Below are positions 1 through 5,707 of a stretch of DNA of 9,147 nucleotides, in pieces. Below the pieces are notes generated by a model that was not told where the DNA came from, did no database searches, and saw only the letters and a list, made by a program, of their open reading frames with translations. This DNA is from Oscillospiraceae bacterium. GTDB lineage: Bacteria; Bacillota; Clostridia; UBA1381. A program made the translations under genes and the position numbers. The stretch lies in assembly GCA_022508725.1 (NCBI GenBank), contig JAFLUR010000072.1, forward strand, positions 1 to 9,147. The letters run 5' to 3'. Position 1 is the first letter of the stretch, and every line of letters begins with the position of its first letter.

Positions 1-59
<59 letters not shown>

Positions 60-95
60 GTTCCGATGTGTCGGCAGCTTCAAACTGCGTATATA

Positions 96-124
96 AATAT
101 AACACATTTTTTTGCGGTTGTCAA
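96..124 (-). promoter_or_regulatory. Sigma-70-type promoter for tRNA-Asp
   Basis: Read on the minus strand, a perfect -35 box TTGACA (124-119) is followed by a 17-base spacer (118-102) and a -10 box TATATT (101-96). A TG one base before the -10 box makes it an extended -10. Transcription would start near 89, giving a 5' leader of about 30 nt before the mature tRNA end at 59, which RNase P would remove. Box quality, spacing and position all fit a strong stable-RNA promoter. Confidence 0.8.
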
Positions 125-175
125 TACATTTTTGCGAAAAATTTTTAAAGTTTACGAAAAAGTAAATAAGCAGAC

Positions 176-204
176 TTTACATCGATACAAATTTCCGGTA
201 TAAT
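176..204 (+). promoter_or_regulatory. Upstream plus-strand promoter (P1)
   Basis: TTTACA (176-181), a 17-base spacer and a perfect TATAAT (199-204) make a strong vegetative promoter firing rightwards, with a start near 211. It is divergent from the tRNA-Asp promoter, and about 50 bp of AT-rich sequence lies between the two -35 boxes. A small inverted repeat, TTTAC-N6-GTAAA (151-166), lies just upstream; in such AT-rich DNA it may be chance. Any transcript immediately meets the terminator-like hairpin at 220-258, so its contribution to the S10 operon is uncertain. Confidence 0.7.
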
Positions 205-219
205 AAAAGAAAATATGTC

Positions 220-258
220 AAGCGTTCTTGAAAATAAAATTTCGGGGACGCTTTTTTT
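220..258 (+). terminator. Intrinsic-terminator-like hairpin just downstream of P1
   Basis: Positions 220-233 can pair with 240-253 as a 14-bp stem around a 6-nt loop (234-239). Three of the pairs are G-U wobbles, and the GC-rich part (AGCG/CGCT) is at the base. Seven T residues run from 252 to 258. This is the form of a rho-independent terminator on the plus strand. No plus-strand gene precedes it, and it begins only about 10 nt after the predicted P1 start. It would therefore make a short RNA of about 48 nt, or act as a start-proximal attenuator. The opposite strand lacks an adjacent T-tract. Confidence 0.65.
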
Positions 259-373
259 CGTGCCGGTTTCCTTAATTTACCGATATTCCGCTTTTGTGAA
301 AAATGCACAAAAACACGGGAATAAATTCTCTTGTTTTTTACAAAAAATTTTCTGAAAAAATTGTCCGGAATGC

Positions 374-402
374 TTGCAATTGCGTGTAAAGTATGGTATT
401 AT
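374..402 (+). promoter_or_regulatory. Probable main promoter of the S10 operon (P2)
   Basis: TTGCAA (374-379), a 17-base spacer (380-396) and TATTAT (397-402) are preceded by TGG at 394-396, giving an extended -10 (TGn). Two six-base A-tracts at 342-347 and 355-360 sit where an UP element would be. The predicted start near 408-410 leaves a leader of about 340 nt before rpsJ. Of the two plus-strand promoters, this one has no terminator directly after it, so I take it as the main source of operon transcript. Confidence 0.65.
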
Positions 403-648
403 AGTAAATGTTGTGACATAAGGCAAACGATGATGCGGGAGGTTGCGGATCGGTATACTGTCCGGTTTTTCCGCGGAGATTGTCCGATTCATGAAACCGG
501 GCGGCAGGTCACGTTACAGGAAAACACAATATTTGCGCGTTTTTTAAATGCGGAAAAGCCTTTGGGGGGAGTCTGCGCCCTGTTTGAAAGAACGGATATG
601 CGCCGGATTTTGCCGTTTTAAGGATACCTGTGACGAATTTTAACCGGA

Positions 649-685
649 CCCGGATTGCTGCGGCAATGCGGGATTTGTTTTTTTT
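649..685 (+). terminator. Terminator-like attenuator hairpin upstream of rpsJ
   Basis: Positions 649-658 pair with 663-672: four GC pairs, one G-G mismatch, then five more pairs around a UGCG tetraloop (659-662). A T-rich run follows, ending in eight T residues at 678-685. It lies inside the leader, about 67 nt before the rpsJ start codon. Readthrough must be possible because the whole operon lies downstream. The arrangement resembles the E. coli S10 leader, where L4 promotes termination at a late hairpin with a U-tract. Any role for L4 here is inference only. Confidence 0.55.
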
Positions 686-751
686 CGAAAAAAATATCTC
701 TACAGAGCTGCCGTGAGAGGTCATAATCAAATAATAAAAGGAGGGACAGAT

Positions 752-1069
752 ATGGCAGCAAACCAGAAAATCAGAATCAAGCTTAAAGCTTACGATCACG
801 CTATATTGGATCAGTCGGCGGAAAAGATCGTCGAGGTTGCGAAGAGAACGGGCGCAAAGGTATCGGGACCCATTCCTCTTCCCACGGACAAGGAAGTTAT
901 AACGATACTCAGAGCCGTTCATAAATATAAGGATTCGCGTGAGCAGTTCGAGAGAAGAACTCACAAAAGACTTATCGACATAGTGGTTCCGGGCGCAAAG
1001 ACGATGGACTCACTTACAAAGCTCGATCTTCCGGCAGGCGTGGAGCTTGACGTTGCCGTAAGAAAGTAA
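752..1069 (+). CDS. rpsJ: 30S ribosomal protein S10
   Basis: S10 sits in the head of the 30S subunit and, in well-studied bacteria, also pairs with NusB in transcription antitermination. The 105-residue product has the normal length and family sequence: the N-terminal RIKLKAYDH strand, the ILRAVHKYKDSREQFERRTHKRLIDI core, and a C-terminus with the LDLPAGVELDV pattern. The open frame reaches back to 713. I chose ATG 752 because it gives the family N-terminus MAANQKIRIKL and lies 6 nt after the strong ribosome binding site AAAGGAGGG (737-745). It is the first gene of the operon, with the attenuator-like hairpin at 649-685 upstream. An unusually long 88-nt gap follows. Confidence 0.98.
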   Translation: MAANQKIRIKLKAYDHAILDQSAEKIVEVAKRTGAKVSGPIPLPTDKEVITILRAVHKYKDSREQFERRTHKRLIDIVVPGAKTMDSLTKLDLPAGVELDVAVRK

Positions 1070-1157
1070 ATTGCAGTAATTCCGGCGGAATTATGATGCA
1101 GGTCAATGTTTGCGAAGAATTTTGCAAACCAATAACCGTTTTTTAGGAGGAAATATA
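1070..1157 (+). promoter_or_regulatory. rpsJ-rplC spacer with two hairpins
   Basis: This 88-nt gap is long for the operon. A hairpin starts right after the rpsJ stop: 1077-1083 pairs perfectly with 1087-1093 (7 bp, 3-nt loop), extended across a bulge by TGCA 1072-1075 with TGCA 1097-1100. A second hairpin pairs 1108-1113 with 1124-1129 (6 bp, 10-nt loop). Six T residues (1139-1144) follow after a 9-nt gap, which is too far for a classic terminator. The rplC ribosome binding site AGGAGG (1145-1150) comes next. The hairpins could slow mRNA decay or tune expression; the role is unknown. Confidence 0.4.
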
Positions 1158-1790
1158 ATGGAAAAGGCAATTTTGGGAACAAAAATAGGAATGACCCAGC
1201 TTTTCGGAGATAACGGCAAGGTAATACCCGTGACCGTTATAAAAGCGGGTCCGTGCGTTGTCATTCAAAAGAAGACGGTTGACAACGAGGGATACGACGC
1301 ACTTTGCGTGGGCTACGGAGACGTAAGGGAAAAAAGTCTGAATAAGCCCAAAAAGGGTCAATTTGCAAAGGCTGACACAGCAAATAAGAAGTATATAAGA
1401 GAATTTCGTCTTGCGGATACCGGCGCTTACAATGTAGGCGATGAGATCAAGGTCGATGTGTTCGCGGAGGGCGACCGCATTGATGTGACGGGTACCGGCA
1501 AGGGTAAAGGCTTTGCGGGCCCCATGAAGAGATGGGGATTGCACAGAGGCCCCATGTCGCACGGTTCGGGCTATCACAGAGGCTCGGGTTCAATGGGCGC
1601 CTGCTCGGATCCGGGACGCGTAATGAAGGGCAAAAAGCTGCCGGGACATATGGGTGTCAACAGAGTCACCGTACAAAATCTCGAGGTAGTTAAGGTAGAC
1701 GCGGAAAACAGTCTGATATTGCTTAAGGGAGCGGTTCCGGGCAATAAGGGCGGACTCGTTATGATAAAGAACAGCGTAAAGGCTGATTGA
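1158..1790 (+). CDS. rplC: 50S ribosomal protein L3
   Basis: L3 binds 23S rRNA early in 50S assembly and reaches toward the peptidyl transferase centre with a long loop. The 210-residue product has the family start MEKAILGTKIGMTQLF and the extended central loop at about residues 115-165, including GKGKGFAGPMKRW, HGSGYHRGSGSMG and GRVMKGKKLPGHMG. The loop segment where E. coli L3 has its methylated glutamine reads A-C-S here, as I expect for Firmicutes. The frame extends to 1110, but ATG 1158 gives the family N-terminus and lies 7 nt after AGGAGG (1145-1150). The stop is at 1788-1790, 29 nt before rplD. Confidence 0.98.
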   Translation: MEKAILGTKIGMTQLFGDNGKVIPVTVIKAGPCVVIQKKTVDNEGYDALCVGYGDVREKSLNKPKKGQFAKADTANKKYIREFRLADTGAYNVGDEIKVDVFAEGDRIDVTGTGKGKGFAGPMKRWGLHRGPMSHGSGYHRGSGSMGACSDPGRVMKGKKLPGHMGVNRVTVQNLEVVKVDAENSLILLKGAVPGNKGGLVMIKNSVKAD

Positions 1791-1819
1791 TAAAAAGTTT
1801 GGGAAAGGAGGAAAAAAAC

Positions 1820-2443
1820 ATGCCAACAGCGGTTTTATATAATATGAAGGGCGAGAATATCGGTTCGATGGAATTGAACGAAGCGGTGTTCGGCGCGGAA
1901 ATAAATAAATCTGTTCTGCACCAAGTGGTCGTAAACCATCTTGCAAATCAAAGACAGGGCACGCAGAGCACAAAGACACGCACAGAGGTTCGCGGCGGCG
2001 GAATCAAGCCGTGGCGACAGAAGGGAACGGGCCGTGCGAGACAGGGAAGCATAAGATCCCCGCAATGGACGGGCGGCGGCGTCGCTCTGGGTCCGAAGCC
2101 GAGAGATTACAGATACAGACTCAACAAAAAGGTGAGAAGGCTTGCGGTTAAATCGGCGCTTTCGGCTAAGGCGCAGGCTGACGAGATAATCGTTATAGAC
2201 GGTCTCAAAATGGATGAGATCAAGACAAAGACAATGGCGGAATTGCTTAAAAAGATAGGCGCGGATACAAAATCCCTGATCGTTACAAAGGAAAACGACA
2301 CCAACGTTTACAGATCGGCAAGAAATATCAAAAACGTTAAGGTCACATATGTTGACACATTGAACACCTATGAGATACTCAGAGCCGAGAAATTTGTGGC
2401 GTCAAAGGATGCCATAGAGAAAATTGAGGAGGTGCTTGCATAA
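1820..2443 (+). CDS. rplD: 50S ribosomal protein L4
   Basis: L4 is an early 23S rRNA binder whose long loop lines the peptide exit tunnel; in E. coli it also represses its own S10 operon. The 207-residue product carries the tunnel loop at about residues 47-100, with KPWRQKGTGRAR at 63-74 (the region where macrolide-resistance changes occur in other species), followed by a globular C-terminal half. The frame is open back to 1787, overlapping rplC. ATG 1820 gives the family N-terminus MPTAVLYNMKGE and is preceded by AAAGGAGG (1804-1811). The stop TAA overlaps the rplW ATG by one base, so translation of the two is probably coupled. Whether it regulates this operon cannot be read from the protein. 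Confidence 0.98.
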   Translation: MPTAVLYNMKGENIGSMELNEAVFGAEINKSVLHQVVVNHLANQRQGTQSTKTRTEVRGGGIKPWRQKGTGRARQGSIRSPQWTGGGVALGPKPRDYRYRLNKKVRRLAVKSALSAKAQADEIIVIDGLKMDEIKTKTMAELLKKIGADTKSLIVTKENDTNVYRSARNIKNVKVTYVDTLNTYEILRAEKFVASKDAIEKIEEVLA

Positions 2444-2748
2444 TGGCATACTCATACGATATAATAAAGAAGCCCGTTATTACGGAGCGCAGTATGGAAA
2501 AGGTATACGACAGACAGGGCAACGAATACAAGAGATACACATTCAAGGTCGATGTGAACGCAAACAAAATAGAGATCAAAAAGGCTGTTGAAGAGATTTT
2601 CGGCGTTGAGGTCGCAAAAGTCAACACGATGAATGTTACGGGCAAAAAGAAAAGAATGGGCAGATACGAAGGCAGACGCCCGTCATGGAAAAAGGCTATC
2701 GTTACATTGAAAGAGAACAGCAAGGTTATAGAATTTTTCGAGATGTAA
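2443..2748 (+). CDS. rplW: 50S ribosomal protein L23
   Basis: L23 lies at the exit of the peptide tunnel, where it is the docking point for trigger factor and signal recognition particle. The 101-residue product has the family opening YDIIKKPVITERSM, the central KYTFKVD-like strand (here RYTFKVDVNANKIEIKKAVEEIFGVEVAKVNTM), and the basic GKKKRMGRYEGRRPSWKKAIVTL segment. Length is normal. Its ATG shares an A with the rplD stop codon (TAATG). The ribosome binding site GAGGAGGTG lies inside the rplD coding end, consistent with coupled translation and matched amounts of L4 and L23. A 33-nt gap follows before rplB. Confidence 0.98.
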   Translation: MAYSYDIIKKPVITERSMEKVYDRQGNEYKRYTFKVDVNANKIEIKKAVEEIFGVEVAKVNTMNVTGKKKRMGRYEGRRPSWKKAIVTLKENSKVIEFFEM

Positions 2749-2781
2749 AACCATAAAACACAGAAAAGGAGAGTGACAGGG

Positions 2782-3615
2782 ATGGCTATAAAAAAGTATA
2801 ATCCCACTTCACCCGCCAGAAGATTTATGACGGTTTCCGATTTTGCGGAAATAACAAAGACTGAGCCGGAACGTTCGTTGCTCAGCACGGTAAAAAAGAA
2901 TGCCGGCAGAAATTCATACGGCAGGATTACCGTACGTCACAGAGGCGGCGGAAACAGAAGAAAATACAGAATAATTGATTTTAAGCGAAATAAAGACGGT
3001 ATGCCGGCTACGGTCATCGGCATCGAGTACGATCCCAACAGAAGCGCAAACATCGCGCTCTTGGAGTATGAGGACGGAACAAAATCATATATCATCGCAC
3101 CGCTCGGAGTTACCGACGGAGATAAGGTGATATCGGGCGAGGGCGCGGATATAAAGCCGGGCAACGCTTTGTTTATAAAGGATATACCGGTCGGTACTCT
3201 TATCCACAACATCGAGCTCTATCCGGGCAGAGGCGGACAGCTTGTTCGTTCGGCGGGAAACAGCGCTCAGCTTATGGCAAAGGAGAACGGCTACGCGCAG
3301 ATAAGACTCCCGTCGGGAGAGGTTCGTCTTATCCGCCTTGACTGCAAGGCTACCATCGGTCAGATAGGAAACATCCAGCATGAAAATATCTCGATCGGAA
3401 AAGCGGGAAGAAAACGTCATATGGGTATCAGACCCACAGTCCGCGGTGTTGTAATGAACCCGAACGATCACCCGCACGGCGGCGGTGAGGGCAAATCGCC
3501 CATCGGACGTCCGGCGCCCGTTACACCGTGGGGTAAACCGGCTCTCGGATACAAAACGAGAAAAACAAAGAATAAGACAGATAAGTTTATCGTTAAGAGA
3601 AGAAACTCCAAATAA
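2782..3615 (+). CDS. rplB: 50S ribosomal protein L2
   Basis: L2 is one of the most conserved ribosomal proteins, needed for subunit joining and for a functional peptidyl transferase centre. The 277-residue product has an OB-fold-like N-terminal RNA-binding domain (GRITVRHRGGGNRRKYRIIDFKR near residues 50-72). A KOW/SH3-like domain follows, then the C-terminal extension with MNPNDHPHGGGEG beginning at residue 225, including the functionally important conserved histidine. I chose ATG 2782, giving MAIKKYNPTSPARR, over an in-frame GTG at 2773, because AAAAGGAGAG (2764-2772) lies 9 nt before 2782 and would overlap the GTG. Intact and ordinary. Confidence 0.98.
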   Translation: MAIKKYNPTSPARRFMTVSDFAEITKTEPERSLLSTVKKNAGRNSYGRITVRHRGGGNRRKYRIIDFKRNKDGMPATVIGIEYDPNRSANIALLEYEDGTKSYIIAPLGVTDGDKVISGEGADIKPGNALFIKDIPVGTLIHNIELYPGRGGQLVRSAGNSAQLMAKENGYAQIRLPSGEVRLIRLDCKATIGQIGNIQHENISIGKAGRKRHMGIRPTVRGVVMNPNDHPHGGGEGKSPIGRPAPVTPWGKPALGYKTRKTKNKTDKFIVKRRNSK

Positions 3616-3642
3616 TTATATCAATCGAAAGGAGGACCGGAA

Positions 3643-3915
3643 ATGGGAAGATCGACAAAAAAAGGACCCTATGTTGAGGAACGCCTCATAAACAGAATAG
3701 ACAAAATGAACGAGGCAAATGAGAAAAAGGTTATAAAGACATGGTCAAGAGCTTCCACAATATTCCCCGAGATGGTGGGACACACCATTGCGGTGCATGA
3801 CGGAAGAAAGCACGTTCCCGTGTTTATAAGCGAGGATATGGTGGGACACAAGCTCGGTGAGTTTGCGCCGACAAGAACCTACAGAGGTCACGCGGGAGCA
3901 AAAACAAGCAGATAA
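3643..3915 (+). CDS. rpsS: 30S ribosomal protein S19
   Basis: S19 sits in the 30S head, contacts the A-site tRNA region and pairs with S13. The 90-residue product is full length and has the hallmark MGRSTKKGPYVEERL start, the FPEMVGHTIAVHDGRKHVPVFI core and the C-terminal EDMVGHKLGEFAPTRTYRGH signature. In the usually strongly basic TWSRRSTIFP stretch the second arginine is alanine (SRAST), a mild variation. ATG 3643 follows AAAGGAGG at 3628-3635 with normal spacing. A 40-nt spacer separates it from rplV, and I see no structure there. Confidence 0.98.
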   Translation: MGRSTKKGPYVEERLINRIDKMNEANEKKVIKTWSRASTIFPEMVGHTIAVHDGRKHVPVFISEDMVGHKLGEFAPTRTYRGHAGAKTSR

Positions 3916-3955
3916 GATAATTAAATATAAAATTCCGAAAGGAGGAAATCCATAG

Positions 3956-4291
3956 ATGGAAGCACGCGCAACAGTAAAATATGCTCGTATATCATCAAGA
4001 AAGGTCAAGATCGTACTTGATTTGATAAGAAACAAGCCTGTAGGCGTTGCGATGGGTATTCTTAAAAATACTCCGAAGGCGGCAAGCGAGATTTTGATAA
4101 AGCTGCTCAATTCGGCAATTGCCAACGCATCAAACAACAATAATATGGATGTAAATTCATTGTATATATCAGAGTGCTTTGCGACTCAGGGTCCGACCCT
4201 CAAAAGAATAAGACCGAGAGCGCAGGGCAGAGCGTTTAAAATATTAAAGAGAACAAGTCATATAACGCTTGTTTTATCCGAAAAAGAATAA
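3956..4291 (+). CDS. rplV: 50S ribosomal protein L22
   Basis: L22 binds all domains of 23S rRNA, and its long beta-hairpin forms part of the exit-tunnel constriction with L4. The 111-residue product has a globular part (YARISSRKVKIVLDLIRNKPV, residues 9-29) and the hairpin at about residues 76-104, with GPTLKRIRPRAQGRAFKI covering the tip. This is where macrolide-resistance changes arise in other species; nothing here looks altered. The asparagine run at 58-63 (NASNNN) is a small local feature. The ATG follows GAAAGGAGG at 3937-3945. It is 20 nt ahead of rpsC. Confidence 0.98.
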   Translation: MEARATVKYARISSRKVKIVLDLIRNKPVGVAMGILKNTPKAASEILIKLLNSAIANASNNNNMDVNSLYISECFATQGPTLKRIRPRAQGRAFKILKRTSHITLVLSEKE

Positions 4292-4311
4292 TCAGATAAA
4301 GGAGGTCAAGT

Positions 4312-5007
4312 ATGGGACAGAAAGTTAATCCGCACGGACTCAGAGTCGGTATCATAAAGGACTGGGATTCCAAGTGGTATGCGGGAAAGAAAGAATTCGG
4401 CGATAATTTGGTCGAGGATTACAATATAAGAAAATTCATAAAGGAAAGCAAAACAAAGGAAGGCAAGATCCGGTATGAAGCGGGCATTTCAAAAATCGAG
4501 ATCGAAAGAAAAGCCGAAAGAGTATATGTTACGATATATGCCGCAAAGCCCGGTATCATAATCGGACGCGGCGGAAGCGAGATCGATAAGCTCAAAACAG
4601 AGCTTGAAAAAATGACCGGTAAAAGCGTGAACGTGAATATCATGGAGATAAAGCAGCCGGATATAAACGCGCAGCTTGTAGCCGAGAATATCGCATCGCA
4701 GCTTGAAAGAAGAATTTCCTACAGACGCGCAATGAAGCAGGTTATGGGAAGAAGTATGCGTCTGGGCGTAAAGGGCATCAAAACGGGCGTAAGCGGCCGT
4801 TTGGGCGGCGCAGAAATTGCCCGCACCGAGCATTATCATGAGGGAACAATTCCCCTTCAGACACTCCGCGCCGATATAGATTACGGATTTGCCGAGGCAA
4901 ATACGACTTACGGAATAATCGGAGTAAAGGTTTGGATATACAAGGGCGAGGTCCTTAACGACAATAAAAAGTCAAACAAGAATAAGGCGGAAGGAGGCAG
5001 ACAATAA
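4312..5007 (+). CDS. rpsC: 30S ribosomal protein S3
   Basis: S3 forms part of the mRNA entry channel and the ribosomal helicase that opens mRNA structure. The 231-residue product has an N-terminal domain starting MGQKVNPHGLRVG and a type II KH domain with the GXXG loop GRGG at residues 85-88. The C-terminal domain contains VSGRLGGAEIARTEHYHEGT. The basic residues equivalent to the E. coli mRNA-unwinding Arg/Arg/Lys set appear at R138, R139 and K142. A short charged tail (NDNKKSNKNKAEGGRQ) ends the protein. AAAGGAGGTC (4298-4307) precedes the ATG. The stop overlaps the rplP start by one base. Confidence 0.98.
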   Translation: MGQKVNPHGLRVGIIKDWDSKWYAGKKEFGDNLVEDYNIRKFIKESKTKEGKIRYEAGISKIEIERKAERVYVTIYAAKPGIIIGRGGSEIDKLKTELEKMTGKSVNVNIMEIKQPDINAQLVAENIASQLERRISYRRAMKQVMGRSMRLGVKGIKTGVSGRLGGAEIARTEHYHEGTIPLQTLRADIDYGFAEANTTYGIIGVKVWIYKGEVLNDNKKSNKNKAEGGRQ

Positions 5008-5429
5008 TGTTATTACCCAAAAGAGTAAAGTACAGACGTGTAATGCGCGGCAGAATGAAAGGAAAAGCAACACGAGGCAACGTTGTATCAAACGGCGAGT
5101 TCGGTTTGCAGGCACTCGAGCCGGCATGGATCACATCAAGACAGATTGAGGCTGCCCGTATCGCGATGACAAGATATACAAAAAGAGGCGGCAGTGTCTG
5201 GATAAAGATTTTTCCGGATAAGCCCATAACACAAAAGCCCGCCGAGACACGAATGGGAAGCGGTAAAGGCTCACCGGAATACTGGGTAGCGGTGGTAAAG
5301 CCGGGCAGAGTTATGTTCGAGATAGGCGGTGTAAGCGAAGAGATCGCAAGAGAGGCTATGCGTCTTGCTATGCACAAATTGCCTATCAAGTGCAAGTTTG
5401 TAAAGCGTGAAGCAGAGGATGGTGAATAA
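5007..5429 (+). CDS. rplP: 50S ribosomal protein L16
   Basis: L16 is a late-assembly 50S protein near the A site and helps position tRNA; it also binds 23S rRNA close to the peptidyl transferase centre. The 140-residue product opens MLLPKRVKYRRVMRGRMKGKA and has ALEPAWITSRQIEAARIAMTR and the loop ETRMGSGKGSPEYWVAVVKPG. Arg82 in that loop corresponds to the arginine hydroxylated in E. coli L16; whether a hydroxylase exists here cannot be told from the window. The start codon shares its A with the rpsC stop (TAATG), with GGAGGC (4992-4997) as ribosome binding site inside rpsC. Confidence 0.98.
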   Translation: MLLPKRVKYRRVMRGRMKGKATRGNVVSNGEFGLQALEPAWITSRQIEAARIAMTRYTKRGGSVWIKIFPDKPITQKPAETRMGSGKGSPEYWVAVVKPGRVMFEIGGVSEEIAREAMRLAMHKLPIKCKFVKREAEDGE

Positions 5430-5431
5430 TA

Positions 5432-5635
5432 ATGAAGGTAACTGAACTCAGAGAGTTTTCAAATGAAGAATTGATGCAAAAGCTCGCCGAGAATAAGCAG
5501 GAGCTTTTCAATCTCAGATTCCAGAATGCTATAAATCAGCTGGAAAACCCCAAGAGAATCGGCGACGTTAAAAAGACTATCGCTCGCATTAAGACCATCA
5601 TTCATGAAAGAGAAGCGGAAAATTCCGCAGTTTAA
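5432..5635 (+). CDS. rpmC: 50S ribosomal protein L29
   Basis: L29 is a small two-helix protein next to L23 at the tunnel exit. The 67-residue product has the family pattern: MKVTELREFSNEELMQKLAENKQELFNLRFQ, then the conserved QLENPKRIGDVKKTIARIKTIIHERE helix. It starts only 2 nt after the rplP stop, with the ribosome binding signal GAGGATGG at 5415-5422 inside rplP, suggesting coupled translation. It is the last gene before the 94-nt spacer that holds a possible internal promoter and hairpins, whereas rpsQ usually follows rpmC closely in such operons. Confidence 0.97.
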   Translation: MKVTELREFSNEELMQKLAENKQELFNLRFQNAINQLENPKRIGDVKKTIARIKTIIHEREAENSAV

Positions 5636-5638
5636 AGA

Positions 5639-5667
5639 TTGACGGAGCGTAAAAAGCTTTTTATATA
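5639..5667 (+). promoter_or_regulatory. Possible internal promoter before rpsQ
   Basis: TTGACG (5639-5644), a 17-base spacer and TATATA (5662-5667) lie directly after the rpmC stop; an alternative -10, TATAAA (5664-5669), gives a 19-base spacer. A perfect 12-base palindrome, AAAAAGCTTTTT (5651-5662), covers much of the spacer. Transcription would start near 5674 and give a leader of about 55 nt before rpsQ. The boxes are good and sit in one of the two longest gaps of the operon, but AT-rich spacers yield chance matches. Confidence 0.45.
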
Positions 5668-5707
5668 AACCGGCAGGGAAACCGGTTGTTTCGGAAATAA
5701 CCTTTTT
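5668..5707 (+). promoter_or_regulatory. Two mutually exclusive hairpins in the rpmC-rpsQ spacer
   Basis: Hairpin A pairs 5668-5673 (AACCGG) with 5682-5687 (CCGGTT), 6 bp with an 8-nt loop. Hairpin B pairs 5684-5691 with 5695-5702, 8 pairs including one G-U around a CGG loop, and is followed at once by five T residues (5703-5707), as in a weak intrinsic terminator. The two share 5684-5687, so they cannot form together. This is the layout of an antiterminator/terminator pair, though hairpin B is AT-rich and its T-run is short. Confidence 0.35.

Larger units (their letters stand above)
259..751 (+). promoter_or_regulatory. Non-coding region and long structured leader of the S10 operon
   Basis: I see no gene in this stretch; the open frames show no recognisable protein and lack a good ribosome binding site. 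From the P2 start near 409 to the rpsJ start it would be an untranslated leader. Possible pairings seen by eye are: 445-453 with 462-474 (interrupted hairpin); 460-469 with 493-502 (10 pairs, exclusive of the first); 512-520 with 627-635 (9 pairs including one G-U), continued by 521-525 with 615-619; and the terminator-like hairpin at 649-672. A T7-CG-A7 palindrome (679-694) follows. The rpsJ ribosome binding site is at 737-745. No known riboswitch or T-box signature was recognised. Confidence 0.5.

Noticed and set aside
459..486. TGTCCG repeated at 459 and 481 (and at 362), about 22 nt apart, as a possible operator pair
   Set aside because: It is too short to stand out, and the copies are explained by the hairpin strands in the leader.
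430..621. A 64-codon open frame in the S10 leader starting at ATG 430, a possible leader peptide
   Set aside because: Only AAGG precedes it, far weaker than every ribosome binding site in this operon. The product is not recognisable, and the region is better explained as structured RNA. The longer frame from 331 would start upstream of P2.
699..727. TCTACA-N17-CATAAT, a promoter-like pair just before rpsJ
   Set aside because: Both boxes are poor, and the stretch overlaps the end of the leader. P2 is far better.
713..751. N-terminal extension of rpsJ from ATG 713, and similar extensions of rplC (1110), rplD (1787), rplB (2773) and rplR (8516)
   Set aside because: Each extension runs through the ribosome binding site of the chosen start and adds residues absent from the family.
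403..751. T-box or known metabolite riboswitch in the leader
   Set aside because: I saw no T-box consensus or other recognised aptamer core, and the downstream genes are ribosomal proteins.
509..964. A long minus-strand open frame over the leader and rpsJ
   Set aside because: It is antisense to rpsJ and the leader, with no ribosome binding site or family resemblance.
1143..1577. Minus-strand open frames antisense to rplC, and similar ones antisense to rplD, rplB, rpsC, rplP, rplN, rplE, rplF and rplR
   Set aside because: All lie opposite strongly conserved ribosomal genes. They are by-products of the codon use of those genes.
2352..2380. TTGACA inside rplD with ATACTC 17 bases on; likewise TTGACA at 8160 inside rplF with TATGGT
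   Set aside because: The -35 boxes are perfect but the -10 boxes are weak, and both lie in conserved coding sequence. They are likely chance.
3485..3691. A plus-strand frame spanning the end of rplB and the start of rpsS
   Set aside because: It is out of frame with both genuine genes and has no ribosome binding site.
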